Positions 43,829 through 52,250 of a stretch of DNA of 64,000 bases are shown piece by piece. How positions within the stretch are numbered: position 1 is the stretch's first letter; every line of letters begins with the position of its first letter. The stretch spans positions 1,402,001-1,466,000 of the forward strand of contig NC_019903.1 in NCBI RefSeq assembly GCF_000243135.2. The letters are read 5' to 3'. This DNA is from Desulfitobacterium dichloroeliminans LMG P-21439 (GTDB taxonomy: Bacteria > Bacillota > Desulfitobacteriia > Desulfitobacteriales > Desulfitobacteriaceae). The position numbers were made by a program, and so were the translations under genes. The notes beneath the pieces are model-generated. The model saw only the letters and a program-made list of their open reading frames with translations. It made no database searches and was not told the origin of the DNA.

Positions 43829-44765
43829 TTTTACGTTGTGTGAAGTAAATAAATTCAGAGCTTACGGTGGGGCAAATGGAAATAAAATCAATATTCTTTA
43901 TGAGGGCAATAGCTATATGCTTAAATTCCCGCCTGTCCCAAGTCGCAAGAAAACCATGAGTTACACCAACGGATGTATCAGTGAATACCTTGCCTGCCAT
44001 ATCTTTGCATCCCTCGGATTCAAAACCCAGGAGACCCTGCTCGGTACCTATACTGATCCACGCGGGAAGGAAAAAGTGGTAGTGGCCTGCGTAGATTTTA
44101 CCGAAGGCGGCAAAAGACTCATTGAGTTTGCGCATCTGAAGAATACCTGCATTAGCAGTGAACAGAATGGATATGGCAAAGAACTTTCATCTATCATGCA
44201 GGCAATAGATGAGCAGATGCTTCTGCCGCCGGATCAGCTTCGGGATTTCTTTTGGGATATGTTTATTGCCGATGCACTGCTTGGTAATTTTGACAGGCAC
44301 AATGGAAACTGGGGCATTCTTGTAGATGAACAGTCTAAGACGGCTGAAATTGCCCCCGTTTACGACTGTGGCTCCTGCCTCTACCCGCAGCTTGCAGCCA
44401 AGGATATGGGGGATGTCCTAAACAGTGAAGATGAGATTGACAGGCGGGTTTATGTTTTCCCTGCCTCGTCCATTGAGGAAGACGGAAAAAAGATTTCCTA
44501 CTTCGAATTTATCTCTTCCCTGAGAAATCCAGACTGCACGGCGGCTCTAAAAAGAGTTTCCGCACGGATTGATATGGGAAAAATACGTACGCTCATTGAT
44601 AAAACACCGACACTGCTTCCAATACAAAAGGAGTTTTATACTGTAATAATTTCAGAGCGAAAGGCAAAAATCATTGATTACAGCATGGAACAACTCATGA
44701 AACTGGATGGACAGGAGCTGGAGCGAGAGAAACTACAAAACCGTGGACAGCAGTTTACCATGTGA
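43821..44765 (+). CDS. HipA/CtkA-like Ser/Thr kinase
   Basis: 314 residues, shorter than E. coli HipA and closer to CtkA-type kinases. The catalytic loop is GNFDRHNGNWGIL (Asp158, His160, Asn161) and the metal-binding Asp lies in YDCGSC (about 181-186). A glycine-poor N-terminal lobe holds KINILYEGNSYMLKFP. AAAGGAGG favours the ATG at 43821. It is presumably the toxin or effector half of a two-gene HipBA-like unit. Confidence 0.85.
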   Translation: MIDFTLCEVNKFRAYGGANGNKINILYEGNSYMLKFPPVPSRKKTMSYTNGCISEYLACHIFASLGFKTQETLLGTYTDPRGKEKVVVACVDFTEGGKRLIEFAHLKNTCISSEQNGYGKELSSIMQAIDEQMLLPPDQLRDFFWDMFIADALLGNFDRHNGNWGILVDEQSKTAEIAPVYDCGSCLYPQLAAKDMGDVLNSEDEIDRRVYVFPASSIEEDGKKISYFEFISSLRNPDCTAALKRVSARIDMGKIRTLIDKTPTLLPIQKEFYTVIISERKAKIIDYSMEQLMKLDGQELEREKLQNRGQQFTM

Positions 44766-44793
44766 TAGAAATCAGATTTTAAAATTGTAAACA

Positions 44794-44827
44794 AAAGCCT
44801 TCAAGCTAAAATGATTTGAAGGCTTTA
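44794..44827 (+). terminator. Terminator of kinase operon
   Basis: AAAGCCTTCAA pairs with TTGAAGGCTTT, followed by ATTG. It is close to the hairpin at 41154 and is again followed by an imperfect ATTGT/ACAAT hairpin. Confidence 0.85.
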
Positions 44828-44929
44828 TTGTTGACAATTCACTAGGGTTGTAATTGTAAAGCAAAAAAACAGACCCAATTCAAAGAAAAAATAGACTGCA
44901 CAGGCGATATATCTGAAATATACGTTGAC

Positions 44930-44979
44930 GCCAAGGGGGTACCAAATTGATACGGCATCTTTTTTGTATCCTCAAGGCA
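44930..44979 (+). repeat. 50-bp dispersed element, copy 2
   Basis: Starts GCCAAGGGGGTACCA and ends TTTTGTATCCTCAAGGCA, 50 bp as in copy 1. The rest of the 544-bp gap 44766-45309 has no gene that I can support. Confidence 0.8.
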
Positions 44980-45309
44980 TGTGGAGACCGCAATCCTGTT
45001 GCAACGTCAAAACGCTTGATATAAGCGGATTCGCAGGATTGTTGTTGAAATATGCTTTGACGTGAAAGGATGGTGCTTTCACGTCTTTTCTTTTGCAAAA
45101 TAATAATGGGTTTGCTCTACCTTACTTTAAGATGATGAAGGAATGTAGATGAAAACTGTCAGGATTATTCCCGCTATACCTAAAGAGAATATAAAGCTTA
45201 GGGTTTGTTTGATGTGATGAAAGGTCTTGAAGAGCGGTGGCATGGAACAAATTCTCGCAGGATGTATATAATAATGCTATAATAATGTACATGAAGGGAG
45301 GCATCGATC

Positions 45310-45576
45310 ATGCCCCAAATAAGACCGATAACTGATTTGAGAAATACCAACGAAATCTCTGATTTGGCCCATGCTAAGAAAGAACCTATATTTATAACAA
45401 AAAACGGCTATGGTGATTTGGTTGTTATGAGCATTGAAACCTTTGATTCCATGTTGGCGGATCGTGAACTCGACGCAGCTATCGCCGAAGCCGAAGCCGA
45501 GTATACTTCTGATGACCTGCTTATAGATGCAAGGGAAGCTTTGTCAAGCTTAAAGAGGAAGCACTTTGGAAAATAA
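45310..45576 (+). CDS. Phd/YefM-type antitoxin
   Basis: 88 residues: an N-terminal Phd/YefM DNA-binding fold (IRPITDLRNTNEISDLAHAKKEPIFITKNGYGDLVVMSIETFD) and an acidic C-terminal helix for toxin binding. The GGGAGG site is well placed. It precedes and overlaps the RelE-type toxin gene by 11 bp. Confidence 0.88.
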   Translation: MPQIRPITDLRNTNEISDLAHAKKEPIFITKNGYGDLVVMSIETFDSMLADRELDAAIAEAEAEYTSDDLLIDAREALSSLKRKHFGK

Positions 45577-45874
45577 ATATTCTGTAAAATTACTGCCTCG
45601 CGCACACCGTGATTTGGATGGCATATATACCTACATTGCTGAAACGATGATAGAGCCAGGCATCGCTGCAAAATTGGTTGACACGCTTGAAGAAGCTATT
45701 TTCAGCTTAGAAAGTATGCCTCAGCGTGGAGCGTTAAGAAAAATAGGTGCTTATGCCAATAAGGGATACCGCCAGCTATTCGTAGGTAATTTTACTGTAG
45801 TATACCGTGTTGCTGAAACTAAAAAGAGAGTAGTTCTTGTTGTCACAATACGATATTCAAAAAGCCAGTTTTAA
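45566..45874 (+). CDS. RelE/ParE-family toxin
   Basis: 102 residues from a TTG: SVKLLPRAHRDLDGIYTYIAE, then KGYRQLFVGNFTVVYRV and VVLVVTIRYS. This is the RelE/ParE fold of a ribosome-dependent RNase or gyrase inhibitor. The pairing with the antitoxin is by overlap. The third 50-bp element lies 160 bp downstream. Confidence 0.88.
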   Translation: MENKYSVKLLPRAHRDLDGIYTYIAETMIEPGIAAKLVDTLEEAIFSLESMPQRGALRKIGAYANKGYRQLFVGNFTVVYRVAETKKRVVLVVTIRYSKSQF

Positions 45875-46036
45875 GAGGCCAATGCCAACACCTTGCTACC
45901 CTTGCAAAAATTGCATCAATACCATTGTTTATAATGATTATTGAATGAAGTCGTCCTACCTATGGTTGAGGTATTTCTTCCCGGATATCAAACAATCTGG
46001 TCTAGATATGTGTTAGCCCCGCTACGAAATAACGCC

Positions 46037-46086
46037 GCCAAGGCCCTACCAGGCTTTAACGGCATTATTTTTGTATACTCAAGGCA
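46037..46086 (+). repeat. 50-bp dispersed element, copy 3
   Basis: GCCAAGGCCCTACCA ... TTTTTGTATACTCAAGGCA, again 50 bp, with weaker arm pairing. It is followed by CGTTGAGAC, also seen in altered form after copies 2 and 4. Confidence 0.75.
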
Positions 46087-46243
46087 CGTTGAGACAATCG
46101 TACTACTTTACTCGACACTAGATTGACTTGACAGAAATGTTATATGAAATGATAGAAACATCTGCTAATCGATGCAAGGTGTTTTATTGACAAATAAGGG
46201 TATGAATAGTATGATTTGTATAACAAGCAAAGGAGTTGTTAAT

Positions 46244-46450
46244 ATGGAAAACTCGACTGGAAAATATGCATGGACCGCTACTGTTGGAACAAAAGGTCAA
46301 TTAGTTATTCCTAAGGAAGCCAGAGAAATATTTAATATTCAGCCAGGAGATACGCTAATTATCCTGGCAGATAAAGAACAAGGAATCGCTATTCCGCCTA
46401 AGAATACATTTGACAAGTATTTTCAAACGATTTTTGGCGGAAAGAAATAA
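46244..46450 (+). CDS. AbrB/SpoVT-domain regulator
   Basis: 68 residues from the ATG at 46244 (AAAGGAG upstream). The AbrB-type swapped-hairpin barrel is evident: ATVGTKGQLVIPKEAREIFNIQPGDTLIILAD. It ends 19 bp before the amidohydrolase gene and probably regulates that operon. Confidence 0.88.
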   Translation: MENSTGKYAWTATVGTKGQLVIPKEAREIFNIQPGDTLIILADKEQGIAIPPKNTFDKYFQTIFGGKK

Positions 46451-46469
46451 TAACCGGAGGATATGAGTT

Positions 46470-48410
46470 ATGCCAACAATATTTGGGATCTCTTTGATTG
46501 GATTTATACAGATGACAATAGGGGCGGCCATTGTTATCTTCATATTGGTCAAATATCTTAATCGCCTAAAAGAGAACAAAGAAAACGAGTATATTATTCA
46601 GAATGTGCATGTAATTGCCGGGGATGGCAGTGAACTGTTTCATCAGAATGTTTATATTAAAGATGGAATTATTAAAAAATTGACTGATAAGACTCTGGAA
46701 ATTAAGCAGGTCCAGATTATTGATGGTACCGGAAAAACATTGATGCCTGGATTAATTGACTGCCATATTCATATTCAGGGATTGAATAATCGCAGCGATA
46801 AGGATAGTGACAGATTTATAGAAGAACAGATTCCGACAATCTTCTCAGAGCGTGTTCTGCCCTATGGTATTACAACAATCAAGGACCTATGTGCTCCAAA
46901 ACACTTTATATATAAGTTGCGTGATCAAATTAAATCAGGAAAAATCATTGGTCCGGAACTGTTGGTGGTGGGGCCTAATTTCACATCTCCTGATGGTCAT
47001 CCGGCTAATACCCTGGGCAGAAATAATCCATGGATCAGAAAAGAGATGGCGCTTGAAGTTTCAACATCAGAGGAAGTCAGTGCCGGCATTGATGAGTTAA
47101 AGGCAGCAGGAGTTGATTTTCTCAAATTCACTTATCAGGGTGGTGATTACTGGTATTTTGATGAGAAGCTTCAGATCAAAAAACTCGATAAGGCTTTAAT
47201 GAAACAGATTATCAACGAGGGTAAGGAAAAGGGCATGCTTACAACTGCTCATGTATTCTATAAAGAGGATGTAAGAGAACTTCTTGAGGCTGGAATATAT
47301 GGTATTGAGCATGGTATTCTTGACGAGCAGATAGAATCGGATGATGATATCATTAGACTTTGGAAAGAAAGCGGTGCTCATTTTGTGCCGACTGTTAATG
47401 CTATGACCTACGAGAAAGAACCTATGCGTCTGGTCAATAGTATCCATAATCTGAAGGTGCTTTACGATGCCGGGATCCCGATTGCCATGGGAACGGACAA
47501 TATGCTCGAGATGTTGGGCGGAGATGTAGAGCATAAGGAATTGGCTTACTACGTTGAAGCCGGGCTTACCCCTACGCAGGCGATTATGCTGGCAACTAAG
47601 AATGGTGCTGAACATCTTGGTGTTGCCGAAAGGAAAGGCATGGTTAAGCCTGGTATGGAGGCTGACCTGATTCTCTTGGAAAAGAATCCTGCAGAGAATA
47701 TTTCCAACATGCAGTTCATTGACAAGGTATTCTTAAAAGGCAAGATAGCGTACTCACAGAAGCCAATTAAGTTTTATGATCTCCCTGGATACACATACCA
47801 TGATGATGTCAAGACAATCAGCTATGAAAGTTCAGATAAGAAGATTACGCGTCAGGTTGATGTTTCCGGATATGTAGCAGAAAAGAAGATTATACATACG
47901 GTTACTCATGATGGGCTGGAATGGTCTAAGGAAATTTTTACGCTTGACACCAACCTGTCCGTATTAGAATGGCATTACCACAGAGAACCAGATAATACAG
48001 ATATCACTGCAGTTAAGGAAAATAATTTCATTCATATGACCGGTACTTTTAAAGGAAAGCGTCAGGATAAGAAACTTAAGGTTGGTGATGGTCTGTGGTA
48101 TCAGCAGATGGATCTTGCAATGCCGGCCTTTATTCAGTCTAGTCTGGATGAGATACTATTCTACTCTATCGGGACTGGAGATAATCGCGGTGCTATGGGT
48201 CTTGGTGAATTTGCTGCTAAGAAAATAGGTGAAGAGGAAGTGTCTATTGGAGATGTATCCTACTCATGCGTAAAAATAAAATTTGTATTAACGATGTTTT
48301 CATGGGCATGGTCAGGATATTACTGGTATGACAAAATATCCGGACAATTGGTACAGAGCGGGGAAAGCAAGGGAAAGTATATAAAGATACAGTATCAGGT
48401 TAAGGCATAA
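46470..48410 (+). CDS. Membrane-anchored amidohydrolase with C-terminal extension
   Basis: 646 residues. One N-terminal membrane helix (about 5-28). Residues 40-430 form an amidohydrolase TIM barrel: GTGKTLMPGLIDCHIHIQG with the HxH metal site, a Lys in FLKFTYQG, His residues in TTAHVFYKED and YGIEHG, and Asp in AMGTDNMLEM. The last 210 residues are a beta-rich domain not found in simple imidazolonepropionase-like enzymes. The substrate is unknown. A GGAGG site and the AbrB gene precede it. Confidence 0.85.
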   Translation: MPTIFGISLIGFIQMTIGAAIVIFILVKYLNRLKENKENEYIIQNVHVIAGDGSELFHQNVYIKDGIIKKLTDKTLEIKQVQIIDGTGKTLMPGLIDCHIHIQGLNNRSDKDSDRFIEEQIPTIFSERVLPYGITTIKDLCAPKHFIYKLRDQIKSGKIIGPELLVVGPNFTSPDGHPANTLGRNNPWIRKEMALEVSTSEEVSAGIDELKAAGVDFLKFTYQGGDYWYFDEKLQIKKLDKALMKQIINEGKEKGMLTTAHVFYKEDVRELLEAGIYGIEHGILDEQIESDDDIIRLWKESGAHFVPTVNAMTYEKEPMRLVNSIHNLKVLYDAGIPIAMGTDNMLEMLGGDVEHKELAYYVEAGLTPTQAIMLATKNGAEHLGVAERKGMVKPGMEADLILLEKNPAENISNMQFIDKVFLKGKIAYSQKPIKFYDLPGYTYHDDVKTISYESSDKKITRQVDVSGYVAEKKIIHTVTHDGLEWSKEIFTLDTNLSVLEWHYHREPDNTDITAVKENNFIHMTGTFKGKRQDKKLKVGDGLWYQQMDLAMPAFIQSSLDEILFYSIGTGDNRGAMGLGEFAAKKIGEEEVSIGDVSYSCVKIKFVLTMFSWAWSGYYWYDKISGQLVQSGESKGKYIKIQYQVKA

Positions 48411-48614
48411 CCGTTTAATTGCGCAAGAGGATATGTTTCCAGGAACGACCTTGATGATAAAAAATAACTTGAAAAGACGGTCACATGCTTCTTTGAACGA
48501 GAGTGGACATTTGATGTACTTCCTACAGTATTTTGAAGATGATGTCCGATTAATTTTTCAGACTCGTCGAGGCCAAAGCACTCTAACTCGTATGAGCTTC
48601 GGTGCACGTGTCAG

Positions 48615-48895
48615 TGCTATCGAATCCAAATTTGTTTCTGTGTCGTTTGATGATAAAATTGGAAGAATTACAGCTAGTGGAGAAACTAGTGAATATAATC
48701 ACCCTCCGCCAGGTTCGTTTCCCTTGGTTTTCGGAGTGGGTGAGCAATCAGATCGGCAGGATTACATCATGTGGAGAGATAACGGAGTATCAAATCCCTA
48801 CAATAGGGTAGGAGCCTCATTGTTCTTGTACTTGGCCCGGACGGTGCAATATGGTTTGCTGAGGAGTCTGATAAAACAGGTCAGTTAATTTATTA
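48615..48895 (+). pseudogene. Virginiamycin B lyase (vgb) remnant
   Basis: Vgb-type blades appear in three frames: DDKIGRITASGETSEYN, then SNQIGRITSCGEITEYQIPT, then LGPDGAIWFAEESDKTGQLI ending at a stop near 48895. At least two frameshifts separate them, and the 5' part is lost. Vgb linearises streptogramin B antibiotics. Confidence 0.7.
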
Positions 48896-48959
48896 ATAGG
48901 CTATCTGAATTCACATTTTTATGTGTTGTTTTAGATTGTTAGAAGGGAGCGAATATACT

Positions 48960-49305
48960 ATGACTGGGCCAGAAAAGAAGAAGCTTTATCCGAATAAAAA
49001 TATAAAGACAGTCTGCTATATAAGTAATCTACCAAAAAGACCCAATGTTGAGATTGGAGACTATACTTATTATAGCGATAATAAAAATTCCCCGGAGAGA
49101 TTTTATGATAACATAGAGCACCACTACGAATTCCTAGGTGATAAACTCATAATAGGCAAGTTCTGTGCAATTGCGGAGGGTGTTAAGTTTATAATGAATG
49201 GCGCGAACCACAGAATGGATGGGATTACAACCTATCCGTTTAATATCTTTGGATACGGCTGGGAAAAGGTCGCTCCTACAATTGAGCAACTTCCATTAAG
49301 AACAT
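48960..49305 (+). pseudogene. Streptogramin A acetyltransferase (vat) N-terminal fragment
   Basis: AGAAGGGAG and ATG start MTGPEKKKLYPNKNIKTVCY ... KLIIGKFCAIAEGVKFIMNGANHRMDG, the left-handed beta-helix start of Vat-type xenobiotic acetyltransferases. Homology stops at IEQLPLR, about half of the usual length; the next bases belong to an M20 peptidase fragment. Confidence 0.82.
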
Positions 49306-49814
49306 TAATGCTCAGGAGCCAATCGTGGTTTCTGTAGGGAAAGTTGTTGGAGGTACTAAGGCGAACATTGTTTCTAAATATACAGAGATCGACATTTCTA
49401 TGAGATACTTTAATTCCAAGGTTAGAGAACTAACTGGCCCATGTCGCCATAAAAAGACATGCAGAGGCTATCGCAGGTGCTTATGAGCTTAAGGTTGACG
49501 TGATCATAGAGGAAAGTGCACTGAGTCTTTACAATGATGATGAATTATCAAAACTGGCTGATCAAAGTATTAAGAAAGTCTTTGGAGAAGGTAAAAATAT
49601 AGACTTGCCTAAATATATGGGATCAGAGGCTATGCCTTACTATTTTCAATATGCTAAAGGAGTTTATGCATTTCTCGGCTATAAAAATGAAGAAAAAGAA
49701 GCTATATACTTTCCTCACCATGAGAAATTTAAGATTGATGAAGATTATTTGGAATATGGTACAGCATTACATGTGCAATTTGCTCTCGATTTCCTGAATA
49801 GTTCCTTAACATAA
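49306..49814 (+). pseudogene. M20-family amidohydrolase C-terminal fragment, frameshifted
   Basis: EPIVVSVGKVVGGTKANIVSKY and MRYFNSKVREL are the M20 dimerisation domain. After a shift near 49440 the sequence continues IKRHAEAIAGAYELKVDV, then MGSEAMPYYFQYAKGVYAFLGY and DEDYLEYGTA to 49814. The N-terminal catalytic half is missing; the fragment is joined directly to vat. Confidence 0.75.
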
Positions 49815-50014
49815 AAAATTTTGCTGGAACCTGAGGCGATGGTTACCTATAGATGTGGGAAATTTAATGGGTCAGCAGAAACTTCTGCAAAAATTTCCTC
49901 GAATCATAGCTAAACAACACATAGCTAATCAACAACACACATAGCTAAATTATTCTTGCAAAACTAGTTTAGTTGCAGTATAATGAAAATTTGTGTTATA
50001 CTAAGGTGGTATCG

Positions 50015-50086
50015 ATGATCATTTGGGTCGGTGCTGCCTTTTTTATATTGCTTTTTGGATGTCTGAAACTATTAAAAAGAGAGTAG
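50015..50086 (+). CDS. Possible 23-aa membrane peptide upstream of carD-like gene
   Basis: MIIWVGAAFFILLFGCLKLL plus KRE, behind AAGGTGG, ending 10 bp before the CarD-like gene. One membrane helix. It could be a leader or a real small protein. Confidence 0.4.
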   Translation: MIIWVGAAFFILLFGCLKLLKRE

Positions 50087-50096
50087 GGGGATATGA

Positions 50097-50591
50097 ATGT
50101 TTAAAATTAATCAATATATAGTATATAACTCAATGGGAGTATATAAAATCGTGGATATTCGTACCGAAGAACTTATTACAAATGAAAAAATACAATACTA
50201 TGTATTAGAGCCTGCCTTTAAAGATAATATGACCATAAAAATCCCGGTAGGGAATGACAAAGTTCTCATGCGTGGAGTTATTTCCAAAGAAGATGCTGTT
50301 TCAGTCATTGAAGCCATGCCTAAAACTGAAACCGTTTGGATTTCCAATAACAAAGCAAGAACCGATAGTTTTATGAAGGCACTAAGAAGCAATGAGTGCG
50401 GACAATTAGTAGAACTAATTAAGTTATTACATGAGGAAAAAGTCGAAAGGACCAGTCTGGGCAAAAAGCTCTGGAAGAAAGATGAAGACATCATGAAAGT
50501 TGCTGAAAGAAACCTTTATGAAGAATTTGCTATTGCTTTAAAAATTTCTCCTGCAGAAGTACTTCCCTTTATTAGAGAGCATGTCTCATGA
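50097..50591 (+). CDS. CarD-family transcriptional regulator
   Basis: 164 residues. The N-terminal Tudor-like CarD/CdnL domain binds the RNA polymerase beta subunit (INQYIVYNSMGVYKIVDIRTEEL ... YYVLEPAFKDNMTIKIPVGN). The C-terminal part is helical (LLHEEKVERTSLGKKLWKKDEDIM). It is shorter than Mycobacterium CarD only in the linker. It is probably a global or stress-linked regulator; the target is unknown. Confidence 0.87.
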   Translation: MFKINQYIVYNSMGVYKIVDIRTEELITNEKIQYYVLEPAFKDNMTIKIPVGNDKVLMRGVISKEDAVSVIEAMPKTETVWISNNKARTDSFMKALRSNECGQLVELIKLLHEEKVERTSLGKKLWKKDEDIMKVAERNLYEEFAIALKISPAEVLPFIREHVS

Positions 50592-50771
50592 TAGGATTCC
50601 ATTAAATCCATAGGTTAAAAATAAAGCTGTTCATGCAAAAATGTACCCTGTGGAGTAGACTATGGAAAAAGCTACACCGTAGAGTTTTTTGTTATAATGA
50701 GAAGAAGTTGACCGGTTAAAATATTTGGAAACTCTTAATAAGGTCTAAATTAAAAATCTTATCCAATAGGG

Positions 50772-50823
50772 AAAAGGGAGTTCGCTAACTACTCGGGTAA
50801 GTAGTTTTGCGAACTCCCTTTTT
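50772..50823. terminator. Bidirectional terminator
   Basis: AAAAGGGAGTTCGC ... GCGAACTCCCTTTTT with an inner AACTACT/AGTAGTT arm. It serves the CarD-like gene and the convergent cysteine-desulfidase operon. Confidence 0.87.
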
Positions 50824-50886
50824 AGCTTGCCTACGATTCAGCCACTAATTTACGGATCAATAAGCTCATAACCTGATGTACTTAGA

Positions 50887-52200
50887 TTAGTGGATAACCT
50901 TCTGCTCTTTTACGATATCCCATAGAATAGAATCAACCTTGTTGTGTAGAACATCATGCTGCAGACGATACAGGTTCTCAACAGTAACCTTAAGGTCGTC
51001 GTGTACAAAACCTTCAACATTACTTGCTCTAATGCCCTTTTCTGCCATCATCATGGCTTCAATACATCCGAACAGGGAAGTGAACATTCTGAAAGCACAG
51101 GACGGCTTTGCACCATCGCAAACGACTCCGGCCATATGAATCATGCTCGTGCAGAGCATATCGTTAATCTGCTGAGGATTCAGTCCGTGAATAAATGCAA
51201 CTCCGGCTGCCGCTGCGGGAGCACTCGTTGCTGCGCAGGAGCATGTAGGAGGCATGTAAACGAACTCTCTGGAGAGATACTTGAGATAGGTGTTAAGGAG
51301 AAGAGCAAATGCAACTGCTCTATAACCCTCTTCCTCAGAGCACTTACGGTACTCGGCAGAAGCCCAAGGTCCCATAACAACCATAGCGCCCTGATTACCG
51401 CTGGCGGTGCTGACCATGGCCGGATAATCGCTGCCGCCCATGCGCGCATCGGCACCCGCAGTTGCCCAGATTAGTACATGCGTAAGCTCGTCACCCGCGA
51501 CAAATCCGCTCTCAATATTCTGCATAAGCACACGGGCGGTCTGTAATCCGCGCGGATTCTCTATTCCGTCCTTTGCAAGGGCAGTATTCATGGCAACAGC
51601 TTCTCTTGCTCTTCCAAACTCGCTGATGTCTGCAGTCTTGCACCAGTTGTAGATGTTCTCAATCGTGAACTCGTTCCAGTCGACACCGTCTGCAGGGATA
51701 AGCATCTCGCCGGCAGGCTTGCGGTTATCCACTACAACCTTGTTATCGACCTCAAGGTAAGTCCATGTGTGGTGCTCATCCTCAAAGATAACTGTGGCTA
51801 CATGCTGGTCGGTTGTGAGAGTGAGTTTGAAATATACCTGCTTACCTGTGCTGTTATCCATGTCGAGTGTGAACTCTGCGTTTTTCACAAGCTCTTCAGC
51901 GGCAACGACGTCCTCAGGCCTAATGTTGTGCAGTACTTCCTTGCAAGCATCCGCGTCACCGTTGATGATACCAACAGCGGCGGACAAGTAGGCGCCGGTT
52001 TTTCCGCCCGTGTTAGGAATGCCAACGGCCTGAACACCCGTGACCATAAGTCCGCAACCTACCATGTCAACTCTCTTGACTGTACCAGTTGCGTGCTTAC
52101 GTGTAATCGCTCCAGCCAGTGCAAACATCATTGGCTCTGTGCAGCCTAATGCCGGGGATGCTTCTTTGTCCAGAAGTTCTCTAAAAATGCTCATACTCAT
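50887..52200 (-). CDS. CyuA-type L-cysteine desulfidase / Ser dehydratase-like enzyme
   Basis: 437 residues of the UPF0597/CyuA family: ASPALGCTEP near the start, GCGLMVTGVQAVGIPNTGGKTG, PPTCSCAATSAPAAAAG and CDGAKPSCAFRM. The Cys residues fit a [4Fe-4S] site. Known members eliminate H2S from L-cysteine or act on related amino acids, giving pyruvate and ammonia. It is second in the operon with the opine-type dehydrogenase, 50 bp apart; the actual substrate may be the amino acid released by that enzyme (inference). Confidence 0.83.
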   Translation of the reverse strand: MSMSIFRELLDKEASPALGCTEPMMFALAGAITRKHATGTVKRVDMVGCGLMVTGVQAVGIPNTGGKTGAYLSAAVGIINGDADACKEVLHNIRPEDVVAAEELVKNAEFTLDMDNSTGKQVYFKLTLTTDQHVATVIFEDEHHTWTYLEVDNKVVVDNRKPAGEMLIPADGVDWNEFTIENIYNWCKTADISEFGRAREAVAMNTALAKDGIENPRGLQTARVLMQNIESGFVAGDELTHVLIWATAGADARMGGSDYPAMVSTASGNQGAMVVMGPWASAEYRKCSEEEGYRAVAFALLLNTYLKYLSREFVYMPPTCSCAATSAPAAAAGVAFIHGLNPQQINDMLCTSMIHMAGVVCDGAKPSCAFRMFTSLFGCIEAMMMAEKGIRASNVEGFVHDDLKVTVENLYRLQHDVLHNKVDSILWDIVKEQKVIH

Positions 52201-52250
52201 AATAAATCATTTCCTTTCCTATCCGTTTCAGCGGCTCGTTTATCAATTGT

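Noticed and set aside
48433-48888. 151-codon plus-strand frame
   Set aside because: Only its later part makes sense as vgb remains, in company with pieces in two other frames. The whole frame is not a real protein.
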